A stretch of 64,000 nt of DNA from Imbricaverruca yamaguchii (GCA_034440575.1 JAOTOL010001564.1:1054001-1118000); one strand, 5' to 3'; shown: positions 23,859 to 37,121, numbered from the stretch's first letter. Made by a program: numbers and translations. The notes: a model not told the origin generated them from the letters alone.

Positions 23859-24084
23859 TTAACCCGTGCCGTCTTTCCGGTGAAATCCTCACACCCCGTC
23901 TCGGGGGGCGGTTGAAGACCCCCCTCTAGAATCCAAACTAAGCATCGCATGAAAACGAAAGAGGTGTCATCAGAAAGCGCTCGACGAGTAGGGTCCGGGT
24001 CAACCCTCCAAAACAATTTCCACTATCCGCGAAAAACCTGAGGGGGCGGTTGAAGACCCCCCCCCCCGAGACGGGACGGGTTAA
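23859..24084 (-). mobile_element. piggyBac-like element, 218-bp deletion derivative, inverted
   Basis: TTAA (23859-23862) is followed by CCCGTGCCGTCTTTCCGG, the same sequence as the right end of the 842-bp neighbour. The other end reads CCCGTCCCGTCTCGG on the minus strand before TTAA (24081-24084), the same as the neighbour's left end. It therefore keeps both ends and about 160 bp next to the right-type end, and has lost the interior. The two elements form a head-to-head inverted pair able to fold into a long hairpin. Confidence 0.75.
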
Positions 24085-25018
24085 AGGAGCACGTGTGTCT
24101 GCTTCATATATGAAACCAATTATGGAGCAAACGGGTCTAATGTTACTTGAACTTCGGAGCAACAAATATTGATAACCTTAGAAGTGTATGATAAAGGAGC
24201 GCAGGTCAAAGCATATTGTTGTGAGAAGCAATTGTCATGTTTCGGTATACATGGTGACTTGGCATATGGTTTGGTGCAAGCTTCAGCCAGGTGCTGCATA
24301 AATGACATGAATTAAATGAATTCGAGCTGACAACAATATCTTGGGATACGCATCATTGGCTGCTTGACTATTTTTTCATGCACCAATACTGAGAAAGTGC
24401 AGCAGGTTTGGTAAGTATACATACATTTCGTGAACGCGTACCCGAAAACAAGAGAAGATGCATCATGGAGAGAGTTAAATGCAAACAATTATGAGGAGAT
24501 GAAAGCTGAGGAGAAATTATGTTCAAGTTTAAATGAACAGTAGCGCAAATGATTACTAAGATATATGTACAAATAACGCAAGCGTGGCTAAGAAGGGATT
24601 GAGAAGATAGTGGAAACAGCGCCGTTTCGTTTTCCTCAAATAAAAGCATATTCCAGACGTGCTGCATTTGCCCTAAAACTTTCTTAGAATATGACATTCA
24701 CAAATGAAGTTGCCACAGTATGCCCAGGTGAAAAATACACCGTTTCGTCACCCAAAGATAATCTACAAAGGCAGCGTTTTACAAACATAAGTCTCCTCAA
24801 CTAACTGTCTCGTCAGTTCTGAGCCATTCAAAATGAATAGAAACCTTTAGCATATCGATGCTTACAAAGTGTGTCAGTATCATATCCAGTCAAATCGCAT
24901 CACTCCTAAGGGCTATACAAAAAAAAAACAATGTGGTGAAAATGCATTAAGCTTTTTTCTCGGATGCACTCAGGTACTCGGAGTGTATTGTGATGGCCAT
25001 ATAATAATAATTTGCAAC
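24085..25018. other. AT-rich intergenic stretch
   Basis: Nothing specific recognised. Confidence 0.4.
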
Positions 25019-25420
25019 TACCGCACCGCAACGCAACACAAAAACAGGCGCCCCCGACGATGGTGGCCAGACCCGGTGGGAGGCAAGCATCGGCGGCCCG
25101 CATCGCAACACAACAAAACGGCAGGCGCCCCAACGGTGATGGCCAGACACAGTGGGAGGCGAGCATCGGCGGCCCGCATCGCAACACAACAAAACGGCAG
25201 GCGCCCCCAGCGGTGATGGCCAGACACAGTGGGAGGCAAGCATCGGCGACCCAAACCCCAACACAACACAACGGCGGGCGCCCCCGACGGTGTGACACCT
25301 CCACTACACCACACACACTGGATATATGGACGGGCTGGAAAGACAGACGGAGACCCGCACCGCAACACAGCACGACGGCAGGCGCCCCGGATGGCAGAGC
25401 CGGGAGAGTCGCACCGGACG
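25019..25420 (+). repeat. 76/77-bp minisatellite
   Basis: GGCCAGAC(A/C)C(A/G)GTGGGAGGC starts units at 25065, 25141 and 25218, each ending in ACGGCAGGCGCCCC. Partial units flank them (25019-25064 and about 25345-25395). The open frames on both strands are repeat-driven. Confidence 0.9.
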
Positions 25421-25493
25421 CAGACGACAGGCGGCGGTGGCCTGCGCCGGCCCCAGTCGGGGGCGAGCGTCGGACATGCAGACGGTGGCGGCT

Positions 25494-25600
25494 GACGACC
25501 TTGTCTGACGACCTTGTCTGATGACCGTGGCCGACGACCGTGGCCGACGACCGTGGCCGACGAACGTGGCCGACGAACGTGGCCGACAGCGGCGACCAAC
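25494..25600 (+). repeat. 13-bp minisatellite, GACGACCGTGGCC type
   Basis: About eight units moving from GACGACCTTGTCT variants to GACGACCGTGGCC and GACGAACGTGGCC variants. Confidence 0.9.
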
Positions 25601-25735
25601 AGTGGCCGAGTGATCGTGATGCACGGCTATGACGGTGGACACCGAGGCGTGACGCCTGTAGCTAGTAACAGCTCTTTAGAGAATCTTTAAAAATGCCACC
25701 TCGGCCCGGCCAGATAGGCAATGGCAACAGTGTTG

Positions 25736-26010
25736 TCTGTGATGACGTGATGTGACGTGATGTGACGTAGTGTGACGTAATGTGACGTAATATGACGTAA
25801 AGTGACGTGATGCGACGCGATGTGACGTGATGTGACGTGATGTGACGTGATGTGACGTGATGTGACGTGATGTGATGTGATGTGACGTGACGTGACGTGA
25901 TTTGATGTGACGTGATGTGATGTGACGTGATGTGCTGTGACGGGATGTGACGTGATGTGACGTGGTGTTACGTGATGTGACGTGATATGACGAGATGTGA
26001 CTATGTGATG
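25736..26010 (+). repeat. 10-bp minisatellite, TGTGACGTGA type, about 27 copies
   Basis: A ten-base unit repeats in phase for about 275 bp with single-base variants (GACGTA, GATGTG, TTACGT). Each unit carries TGACGT, a half-site of the CREB/ATF recognition element. The Ser/His-rich minus-strand frame across it is an artefact. Confidence 0.95.
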
Positions 26011-27666
26011 ATGTGATGTGCTGACAATAGTTTTCTATATCGATCTGCTCTGAGGGCATCACTCCCAAATTTAGCCTTTTGTGTTTTTAGACCATGTATG
26101 TAAAAGCCCTCTTCGGTGCTGAAAACTACAGCTGGTTTTTAATCTACCCCGCTGCGCTGCAGTGTTACAACCGCCCTGATGAAACTCGCCGGCTAAAACT
26201 ATTGTCAGAACTGACAACGGCGCGGGGAAGGACAAAGATATGCGGTGAATTTAATCAGTGCTGAGTGGGTGGTGTTTGATTGACAATAATATAGGCCTGG
26301 AATCTGTGAGTTGTCCCGGCTTAGTAGCTGCGCTCCCATAGATATTCGTGGATGAAAGCGGAACTCAGCATTGCTGAAAAGCTTCGGCTTGATTGAACTC
26401 GTAGCTCTACAGAACGCTGAAACTTCGTCTGATCCAGCTGGGTTATTCGGCAGAACCTATTCATTTCGCATGCAGTATGCCAGCTCAACCTTCAGTAATG
26501 ACTCGATGTTAAACAAACTTGAGGAGAACAAGCACATAACTGGAGGCGAGTCGCTGACATATGCGCGCACACTCCGGGATAAAGTATGCGGGCCAATTTC
26601 CGGAAGTGAGCACGCCTTTCATTGCGAATGTATGCAATCCGCGAACTGCGAGACTTGAAATGGAAGTCGGACGAAGTTGGCCGTCATCTCCATTAGTTGG
26701 CCATCACGAGCCGTCACCGAGACTGCTCGAGACACGGTCGGGCGTCACTGAGAGCGGACGGCTCAATGCGACTCCACTTAGCGGCCGGAAGTCGAGGTCC
26801 TCGCCACAGACTCCACGAATTTCGCCCACTTGTTAAATGCCGGCGGACAGATTCAACGTCGACGTGATACTTGCTAAAACATTGGACGTCATTTCGCCGA
26901 CACTTCGCTGCCACTTTGTCAGCGAGATGTATCATCCTCTGACAATCATCTCAGTCCGCTATATCCGAACATAACACGACCAGCCGTATCCCAAAATACG
27001 TGGGTTTTCCATTGATGCGCGACCACTACACACACACTGTCAACGGCAATGACACTGTCTTATCCAACAAACCAATACAGAGGAGGAAGTTCAGCCTACT
27101 GACCGCCCATTGCACCCCAACTGGTGCAGTACATTGGTTCCACTGAAACCAGGCTGGCTGGCATTGGCAGCGTTCTCACTCGGTGTACGATCATCTCGTT
27201 ACAACGATAAGACGCATTACCCACGCCTCCAATATCGCCGTAATCCAATTCCACCGATATCAAATAAAGCACGATGCGCTTATGAATCTATTTGCAGGCG
27301 CATGCATTAAGCTGCGCTCACCGCATGCATGTGGCATTTCGCGGGGATTGAAATACAGATCGAGGCATAGCTCATGCATGCCAAGAAGCGGGTAGAGCTT
27401 CGGGAGAAATATTCGGGTAGCGACCCCAATTTTTATCCCGTTACCGAACCCAATTTTTGCGCATCTTCAAATGAACTCAATAACTAGACTACGCATTAGA
27501 ACAACAATTGAGTTCAGCTCATCACAGCTGCATGACCAACGCAGTCGACGCGCCCCTAAATTCCAATTCCAATTCAGATCATCACAGGCCAAAGTAACAT
27601 ACAAAAAGTCAGAAATCGTTGCTCACAATTCGGTAACGCACAAAAGACCACACAAGATGCACGGTA
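26011..27666. other. Intergenic stretch
   Basis: Nothing specific recognised. Confidence 0.4.
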
Positions 27667-27953
27667 GACGACAAAATACACCAGCGGTGACCTGTCGGTC
27701 ACCTGTCGGATGGCACACCCGAGGCGATACGGGTGTGCCATCTCGGGCCACGTGGAGAAGGGCGCCCCGGGCCGGTGGTGGCGCTGTGAAAGGCGACGGG
27801 CGACACACCTGGCAGCGGCATTGGCCACGGTGCGGACGCAGCTGCGGCCGTCTCGGCGCAGACCTGTCACGCGGCAGCGCAGACAACACCATACACGGAT
27901 TTGCCACGCCGAGAACGAGCTCTAAAAAAACCGTGCGTGCTCATTACACGGTG
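27667..27953 (-). repeat. Dispersed repeat family C, copy 2 (inverted)
   Basis: Near-identical reverse complement of 4516-4783. This copy has an additional segment giving a perfect 10-bp inverted repeat, TGGCACACCC and GGGTGTGCCA around a 10-base loop (27709-27738). Copy 1 has only the right arm. A 220-codon plus-strand frame (27471-28133) runs through it but has no support outside the repeat. Confidence 0.7.
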
Positions 27954-30299
27954 CGAGCTTGGTCTCGAGCGAAGAGCCATGCCTATGGCGCCTTTTCCGG
28001 GACGGGACAACACCGGAACAATAGAAAATATTCCAACTCTTTCCGACTCCACGGTGAAACAAACCATCTGCCTTCAGACGACGTTCTACTGCTTTTTGAA
28101 CACATCGCTTTCGTTCGTAGTCCTAGTTACTAGGACACACCCAATGGTTTAACCTAGGTGACAAGACCAGTCCTAGGTCATATTCAGTTTCATGGCGTAA
28201 TGCGTTCAGTAGTGAGCACTTCGCCCACGAACAGCTGAATTGGAGTAAATTGAAGTGAATTGAATTGAATTGAACGTACAACTGAAGTAAGTACGGTTTA
28301 ATGGTGTTTGACAATGCTAGAGCGTCGTTCGGCTGCATCTGGTCAGCTGGCCGGAGTCGGCCGTGGAATGGACTTCCGGTGGTGACTGTGCCGACCATCT
28401 CCCGGCATCGCATGGCCAATAGGCCCGAACTGGGAGCTGTTCAATGGACGTAAACTCACGTTAGTGTGCCATATAACGGTCGTTATGTCCATGGGTTCAT
28501 TGCCCGAGCCAGCGGTCGTTAAGCAACAGAGCCAAACGAGATCCGGATGACATGCCATGAGCTTACGGATTTTGCACCGGAGCAGGTCTCCAGGACCAAA
28601 CAAGGGGAGGTGAAAATGTGAGTGAGCAGGGTGCAACAGGCGACGGGAGGATGCATATGTTGGGAGTCCGGCAAAATGTCGTGGCCGCCACAGACTCAAC
28701 TGCGCTGCGGCCTTCTTAGAAAGCCGGCTCGCTTGATATGGGTCAGTCAGTTAAATCATGACATGTCAAAAGGTAGATTCGTCCAACAATGTTTCCTCCT
28801 GTTAATCATTATATGTTTACTGCTATGGTGAGCCTTCGTAGCACGAGATACTTCACGGCTAGTCCTCCAAGTGACTTCACTCGTGACATCGATTTCTGCT
28901 CCACGGGTACACAAAACGTGCCAATGTTCCGTTTTTGTATTCTTAGCACGCATCATACATGTACGCTTTTTGGATAACTAGTCTTCCATCTACAATATAT
29001 GAATAATTATTTTGCAATAGCATGAGCATACACATATCAGGTTACTAATCGAAGCGCGTTTTTCTTCTTCTTTTCGCTACATCATTATTACTCTCAACAT
29101 GAGCTGCTTATACATTTCTGCTTATAGGATAAGTAGACTCCAATATGCACAGTGCAAAACTTGACGTTACTCCTAAAGGATTCCTCACATCATTTTGATT
29201 TGGATATATTTAGAAGTGGTGGGTATACCCAATGCCATTTTGGGTCTTTGACACGTCGAAAGCATTGCTGGTGTGGAAGGATAGTGCGCGATTTTATCAA
29301 TGTCCGAATGCTGGTTGGTTGGACTAATTTTTAGGTACTGCCATGTGTAGCGAAGCATTGTTTTGTCCTCACCTCCGGCAAACCTCAGAACATTTGAATT
29401 GATGCGGCGTTGATATGCATTGCTCAGCACTTAATATCTGAGCATATTACCATTATCGAAACAGAAATGTCCTTCCTTCTGACATAACAAAGTATGCTCG
29501 GTAGCTTTGCATTCACACATGTCATATAAATAGGGGTGATCAAACTAAGTGTTCGATTATCTAACTATCACCATTACGCTACAACGATTGACCTACTGTG
29601 CTTCTTGCTGTGTTTGACAAAACTTTACATATAGGCGGTTTTACGTTTACAGCTGTAACCAGCAAGGGTGACCAGACTCAGACACCAATAGGTACGTCAT
29701 CAGCGGACGACATCGATGCTGAAAGGATTACTTGATTTGCACCTGTTGATATGAATAGCAACACCATGAAGTCACACAGTCGCGCCTCGCACATGTTATA
29801 TTGTATTTACATTTGTGACCTGCAGCACAGGAAATCAAGCTTCACCATTCGCGGTGCACACCTCACGAAACGAACGTTCATGATTGTGCTCAAAATTGAT
29901 CAAGTAGTATTTCTTTATTTGTTGAGTCACACCATGAAATAAATTTTAGGTGCGAATATATATTCAGTAATCTAAAATGATTATGAAAACTTGATGCCAT
30001 AAGAATATATTTAAATAGAACCCTGGACAGTCGATGCTCTTGGAAGGAAGAAAAATGCGCCTGTTGTGCAGTTCGATGGCACGTTTTTATCAGCACGAGT
30101 ACTCAGTGGAATATGACAGGTTCATTAGAAATAACCTGAATCAGACTTCTCGATTCAGTTCACAGGACGTGTTCTGAGTCGAATTTTGCGTTTCCGTCTA
30201 CAGCCTGCAGAGGCTGCTAAACTCAGTGATCAATGACTGGGCTCCAACGATTTTCCTGAATGCCGCACATATGGTATTTCTTTCAGACAATGGTATCAG
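27954..30299. other. Intergenic stretch
   Basis: Only a short (GAATT)n tract near 28240-28274 stands out. Confidence 0.4.
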
Positions 30300-30451
<152 letters not shown>

Positions 30452-30781
30452 CCTTTGCGCATATCTTCAGAACTTACAGTGACCTTCACAATTTCAAGTC
30501 AGGCAAATGCTTTTTTTTACAGCTTCGCGAAATTTCCAACAAGCTCTCCTCTTGATACGCCTAGCTGGACTTTGTATTTCGTGCCATTTTGTACACATAT
30601 ATGCGAATGAAAGTGGCTAAGAAACACTAACCCCAATGCGATCATAGTCGATTTTACAATTTTGAATTTAAGAATTGCACGCAGTGCAATGCCCAACACG
30701 GCGGATCAGGAAGGGTAATTAGCTTTTCCTATGTCTGTGACATTTGTGAGATACAAGTAATGATTACTTCGCCGGAAATAG

Positions 30782-33650
30782 TTGCAACCGTATGGCAGTC
30801 AACGTTTCGCCGACGATTTCTGGGCCAATCAATATGACCTGCCTTCTGTAGAAATCAGCCTCCTGATCACGTGGATGCCAACTAAACCAAATCCCATCAG
30901 CAGTTCACCCATCCCCAGCTTAAAGGTCACCGGATTAGATTATTCAGATGGACCTGAAACACCGGTAGCTCCCGCTCAGCTGATCAGAATGAGCACAGAA
31001 GTTAAGAGAGGCGCTCAGACGCAAATGATTTATGCGGGGTCAAAGTCGCAGTACAACGAAGTTGGATTGCTAGATCTGTCCTCTGAACTAGTGAGTGGTT
31101 ATTTCTCATCACACCAGTCCTTACGAATGCAATAGCTTGAAAATGGCGTTTGGCTGCACGATAAATGATTTGAGCACTGCCTGTTCGTAAATTTGCAGGT
31201 CCATCTGAATGGTCCGACATCGCAATCCTTGGCGGTTACGTCTCATTCGATGTTCTTATGATCATCAAGAGACCGCGCTGTACTGGTTGCCGTCTTGCAG
31301 GCCATTTACTCCGGAAAACGTCGGACATCAATGCGATTTGACAGCCAATTCAGGTATCAATTCAGGTTCATGCTAAATATTCCCTATGCGAAGCTAAGAA
31401 ATATGCATATGCACACGGATGTAGTCCAGACATTTCATCTCGATTAACTCAACTGTTTAAGACCACCGCTTTTGACTTCTTGGCACGTAATAACCACACC
31501 GTGGGGATCTACCCGGGTTCCAATTCTCAGAGGTTCGACATTGTGGCCGTCCGAGATCCGAATCAAACTTTGAATGCGACGACGATGAGCGTGGAAGACG
31601 GATAGCTCGACCAGTTTGGGTTTCCACTTTGAGCCGCGGTGCTGACGGTGGTGCTGGGGGCACGATTGGCTACGATGAGTTCACTAGAAACAAGCGGGAG
31701 CTATGTTTAGTCTACCGTAGCAACAGACAGCTGCACTGGTGATTTCGAAGCCGCTCCTGACATTTTCGGACACCCGAGGCGCTGTTGCTATGTAGTGCCC
31801 GAAAACGTATCGAATTACTAAGACGGAAGTATCCGTATTGACTTTAAAATACACTGAGAGTCCAAACTTCGAACCATAAACCTCCTTGTCAAGGTGTGAT
31901 TGTGAAACTTATCCTATTTTGCACATCAATGCAAATTATACGGAAGTATAATCATCTCAATAGATGGATCACCCAATATGAAGTTTGGCTGATCCATCTG
32001 CGTATCTGCCCTTGTGGCCGAACCCATGCCGTGAACCGTGAATGAGTCGAACCATTTCACCATTCCATTCAAAAGTGTATGTCGGAATATGTTGGCCGCA
32101 AGTTGTTTATTGCGCCGAAGCATTTCGTTACAGTAAATAACATACTACACATGCTTCGATGTATTAGGGTTTGCTGTTCCAAACACAACAGGGATGAGAC
32201 CCATTAGGTCAGAGCTCAACGACTGCAAATTACCGCACTTCCTTCAGAGCGGGTGCTCATAGAAGAATCCAGACGACTTCGTTACATCTCGGACGATGGT
32301 GTGACTTATTCGGACAAAACTGAATGTAGCTAAAAATATATCGATGTTCACACAAACAAAAACTGGACACCTTCTGAGACTGCGATCGAGAGGAGACCAG
32401 ACCCTAGACTAGCGAAGGTAGTGTCGTCCCTGTAGGAGTGGGGTAGGTGTTTATGCAACCGTATTAGCAAAATAACTACCAACTAACATAGCACGCCATA
32501 CTTCACCGAATGGCGATGCCGACAACATCTGCAGCTACCGAACGGACTCTGGTGAATGGGAGCCATCGTACCGCCGGTGATTGTGATGCAAAATACCACG
32601 GCTACCGTTCAGCTGCATCCAGGCGTAGATAGCAGCAATGTTTACACGGTCCCCGAGCGGAGCCGATAAGCGGCTTTTCAATGTTCAGCGAGTTGACCAT
32701 CGTCAGGCTGAAACCATCGTCATAAGAGCACATCTGTTGCAGTTCCGCCCATAAAAACTTACTTCAATAGGATAAAGCTCTTGGACGCATTAATATCTCC
32801 AATTGTTCAAAACCATTTGCAGATCGTGTCATACTTGGACACAAAGGTCGGGCGATACTACCAGTGTGCTATTGCCGGATTATATGGCTTGGGGACAAAG
32901 GTATCCCTCTCATCAAATGAAGTGCTTCCACTGATTAAAAGCGGAATTGCACTTGCTCTCTCTCTTCTCTCTCTCTCTTTCCCCTCTCTCTCTCTCTCTC
33001 TCTTCCTATCATTCTCTGTCTCACCTTCTCTCTCGCTCTCTCTCTTTCTCGCCATCTCTATCTCGCTCTCTTTCTCTTTCTCTCGCTCTTTTATATCTCT
33101 CTCGCTTTAGCTCGAGCCCTCTTTTTCTCTTCATCTCCCTCGTCTCTCTCTCTCTTTCTAGCTCGAATTCTTTTTTTTTCTCCCTCTCCCTCCCCTCCAT
33201 GATTATTCCGTTGAAACATATCGTCCATGGAGGTGCAATCTAGAAGCTTTCCACCACATACCATTAGTGACGAAATACTCCACATGCGAGGTTATCGATG
33301 GTGACTTGTAAAGTGTGCGGGCTGTGGGCAATATTATTGCCCATATATCAGCATTTAAATCAGCACAGACAAATTTATGTTGTCCATTTGTACGGAAATG
33401 TTCTTCGACGCAATCAATTCCAACTACCTCGCCGACCCCGGATTCCATGTCCAGTGTTCTATCACTGGTCTATTCGGAACTATTCTATTTGATTGTGACA
33501 GCACAAGATCAGCCACTGTATCAAATGAAAGTAGCCGTATCTACCAATACCAATGCAGAAGTCAATCAACTGCAAGATCATCCGGAGAAGAATGGCGACC
33601 TCAGATATGCAGATTCCTTTCATGAAACGTCGCGATGTCGCAAGAACACA
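30782..33650 (+). other. Cluster of plus-strand open segments, possible decayed coding region
   Basis: Several plus-strand segments stay open for 35-120 codons and read like protein: 30782-31135, about 31365-31600, about 32556-32670, 32781-32945 and 33315-33677. They change frame between segments and no catalytic motif is recognised. Two segments 575 bp apart share the pattern Q-C-(A/S)-I-(A/T)-G-L-(Y/F)-G with related flanks (near 32870 and 33445), which suggests an internal duplication. A CT-rich microsatellite lies between them. Random open frames of this length occur, so this is weak. It could be a dead transposon, a degraded gene with duplicated exons, or chance. Confidence 0.2.
32955..33190. 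repeat. (CT)n pyrimidine-rich tract
   Basis: Degenerate CTCTCT with TTT and CCC interruptions over about 235 bp. Confidence 0.95.
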
Positions 33651-35360
33651 TTGCCTGTCGGGCGCCCGCGACATTGATGCAGCGTCAGTCTGAGCAACAA
33701 AGGTGGCGGGCTGTCACGGTTGGCAGGAGAACGCATCTGTCAGTGGCGTGCTGTGATTTATCACCTCGTCACATCGTCGCCATGTCTGGGCGCAGGTCGG
33801 TGTCCGGGATCGGCGCCAGCCACCGTCTCACACACGTGGGAACTGTGCGCGAACGCTGAGTTCCGCGATGTCCTGTCTGCCTCGAGAATTCGCAATTCGG
33901 CTCTGCCAGCTCCGCGGCAATATGTCACGTGTCCTCACTCCCGCTCATGATTTCTCTCGAGTAGCGGGCATCCTTACTATCAGCTGACATTTGCATGTAT
34001 TTTCCTCTTCAGGTGGTTTATGATGAAAAATCCCCAATAATTGTGCCGATTACTGAATATTAATTCATCAGGTGTTAATGCTCTTCACCAACGAAAAGAA
34101 CACAGCCTGGTACGTCCTCTCTGTATTCCGTCCACGGACTGATAATTACCATGTGTGGCGAGAGCAACACGACAGAGAGAAAGTTATGAGTTAAGAAACT
34201 GCTACAGTGTGACTAGCACCGCATCAGCAGCAAAAACACCTGAACAAAACGCTCTAATGAATCGTGGACAAGTTAACTCTCGAACCACAATCCATAGACT
34301 ATGCCCTTGCTTCTGCCTGGAAGCGGGAAATTTTCCTCTCACTCACATTTTTGTTTTAGAGCATGTAAAGAAACGCAGTCTTCAGCGGCGCGTTGTGCCG
34401 TACTTCATCTGCTCAGTGTTGTAAAGAACGCTTTTCTATATTTTACCGTGGACTCGCAAGGTCAGAACCAAGAGGTTAAAGTCAGGGCGCCGCTGAATTA
34501 CGGGAATTTTTTGCCGGTTTTCAATTTTTGCCGTTTCTGAATAAATAGTCAGCTGATCTTCTGGCGAACACGATGCTATTATCAAAATGTAGCTTCCAGG
34601 TACAGATCCTGCATGCAAGGCGGGGGAAGCGACTTAGTTTTTCAGCATTTGATCTTAACTCTGCAGTAGCTTCCAAACAAAAACGACAAAACGCTTAAAC
34701 AAAGACAAGTGGACTTCGAAAGATGCGCTGCCCGAAGACATCATGAAGGGTTTTGGATCAACGTTTGATCATGGAAGGTCAATAACTTTCATTGACATGT
34801 TTTTCAAACGTTATCTATTTCTATAATTTATGCATTCCTCAGGTGAAAAGCAGTGCAGAAGTCGAATTCGACATTAAAAACATTCATAAGAAGGATTAAT
34901 TGCAAAATGTGCAACTTGGCACCAGGCCATCCGTGCTTGATCTGGGAACATCCCTGGATCTATTGACCCACAATGTAAAACGTGGGGAATTGCCAACGTG
35001 AGCAATTCCTGAGATGATTAATATCGTATTCTTGTAACTGTATTTTTCCACTGGCAGAGCTAAAGGAAATGTGGAGCTATTGCCCTTCCTGAATGTTGTT
35101 GTTGATACAGAAAATTGTCGTTTTCAACTTCTATCGATCTTAGAGCAACAGCATAACTACAACACAAACATGTCTGAGCGGTGATGCACTTGGCCAGAAG
35201 TCTCGAATCTCTGGTCCAAACTGTGCACCTCCGGGACAAAGCCTTGCTCCCCCAACTCTACATGTGTTTGATTCGATTCCGTAAGGTGTTGCTTCGACTA
35301 AGTGTCCTGTTGCAATTCATTTGCACTTAACTCGGCAGTCACTGAGTTTTTGCACTCACA
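33651..35360. other. Intergenic stretch
   Basis: 33655-33950 is GC-rich; the remainder is AT-rich. No feature supported. Confidence 0.4.
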
Positions 35361-36462
35361 AGGAGCACTGGGGGGAGGGGGCGTTTTATCCTCTTGTGTC
35401 TTGCAACCAATCGACCGATCACACCGATTCGAGCGACATCGGATAGCCTCACAACTTTAATCTAAAAAATGTATTTATCCTGACCTGGATGTCATTGATG
35501 AGGTCACAGGTCATGTCAACTAAGAAAATTTAACTGTTTTCGAGAGTTCAGTTTTGAGACAAACCCTGGCATTAGGGTAACAGGAATTTCAGCTGTGGTT
35601 GAATCCATGAAGTGTGTACTTCAAAATTTTTCCATGTAAATGATTTCTCGCCTTGGGTCAAGTAAGGTCACGTAGTGGCAGGTCAAATTAAACTTTTAAT
35701 TCAGCATACAATGCAATTCATTTTCTGAGATATCCTTACGCAGGTATCTTTATAAACTGACATAAACATTCGTATATGCTACTGGATATTGCGTATCATC
35801 TGACATCATGCCTATGAGGTCACCGGTCATGTCAAGTGGAAATATTTGACTGATACCAAGCGTGCATATTTTTCACCGGGAACAATGGCATTAGAGTAAT
35901 ACAAAATGTAGGTGTTGTTCGATGAATACTTTATATGCCAATAATTACACAATATGGATTTGTTTTCATCTGGTCAAGTGAGGTCGTCTGGGAAGAAGAT
36001 TCTAAGTTGTTTTTATTTTGTTTGTGCAATGCGTTGCATATTCATAGGCTACATACACCACGTTCCAACCGATTATGCCGATTCAAACGGCATCCGATTC
36101 GGCAGCCTCATAACTTGAATCGATAAAAATGACTTGTGTTTACATGGAGGTCACCTGATGTGGCAGTCGCGGGCATATTTGACTGATTGCCTTCAGCTGT
36201 CTGCTGTGTAGCATTAAAATCAACTGGCACCTGCATGTTGCTTCTTCCGCTGTGCTTAATTTTATGTCATTTTCAATTCTTGAGGTTGTGGCATATTGGA
36301 TTCTTTTAGTGTTGGCGTGCATCAGCAACCTCAAGGTCAAATAATTTGTTATCGATTAAAGTTATGAGGTCGCCAGGCAGATACCGTTCGAATCGGAGTG
36401 ATCTCGGTTGACTGGTTGCAGACACAAGCCCCAATCAGTGACTCGTGTGAGTGTAAATAAGT
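35361..36462. repeat. Inverted-repeat unit with internal diverged copies and AGGTCA motifs
   Basis: About 110 bp at the left (CTTGTGTCTTGCAACC, CACCGATTCGAGCG, AACTTTAATC) aligns with the reverse complement of 36345-36462 at roughly three-quarters identity. A third copy of the CCGATTCAAACGG...AACTTGAATCGAT core lies in direct orientation at 36058-36135. Between them, segments starting GAGGTCAC recur at about 35508, 35816 and 36150. The first, AGGTCACAGGTCA, is a perfect direct repeat with one-base spacing (DR1), a site type bound by RXR/USP- and HNF4-class nuclear receptors. Likely an old non-autonomous transposon; ends and target duplication not defined. Confidence 0.55.
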
Positions 36463-37121
36463 GAAAATTAACATTTCTGAACCATTTGAAGTTCAAAGCG
36501 CTATCACAACGATTACAATAATTGCCAGTCACTCAGTGTAAGACATCTCCCGGTCATTTGCATGCAGGCATGCCGGGTTTGTCTCTGCATGCCCTTCCGA
36601 CCAGCTTGCTTCCGGATGGGATCCTGGTGAAGATAGTTATCTGAGGGCTGGGGTTCTCAAGTGGTGGGATGCACGAAATCACATGCATATCCCAACTGCA
36701 GTAGCGTTTCTGGGCTTGCAGTCAAGAGAATGCTCTCAATAGCCTAAGCATTTGCATGACAATACAGCTCGGACAGTCTAAGTGCATATGGTGAATATAT
36801 AGAGCGAGCTCGCTTTACGAACGAAATATAAAGAACAATGAGGACAGAACGAAGGACTTCTGTAAGCATAGTACATCATAATATGCCTCCACATTACATA
36901 ATCAACATGCAATGCTGGCTTCACTCAGTAGAAAGCAGCACAACAGTTTGTGTTTCAGAACACCTGTCTTCAAAAGTGTAGATTTGGACAAGGAAAGTGA
37001 ACGCTTGCTGACTTCCTCTGTCCCCGGAGCTTCTCACATCGTCCCTCCGTCAATAGTCGCCCTTTGTTACAAGGAAGCCCGAGCGCAGGATAATACTGAG
37101 GTGCCACTGCGTCTCAGATGC
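36463..37121. other. Intergenic stretch
   Basis: Nothing specific recognised. Confidence 0.4.

Noticed and set aside
25736..26010. CRISPR-like regular array
   Set aside because: Units are contiguous with no unique spacers, and the window is eukaryotic.
27471..28133. 220-codon plus-strand frame
   Set aside because: It merely crosses repeat family C; outside the repeat there is no motif or codon bias.
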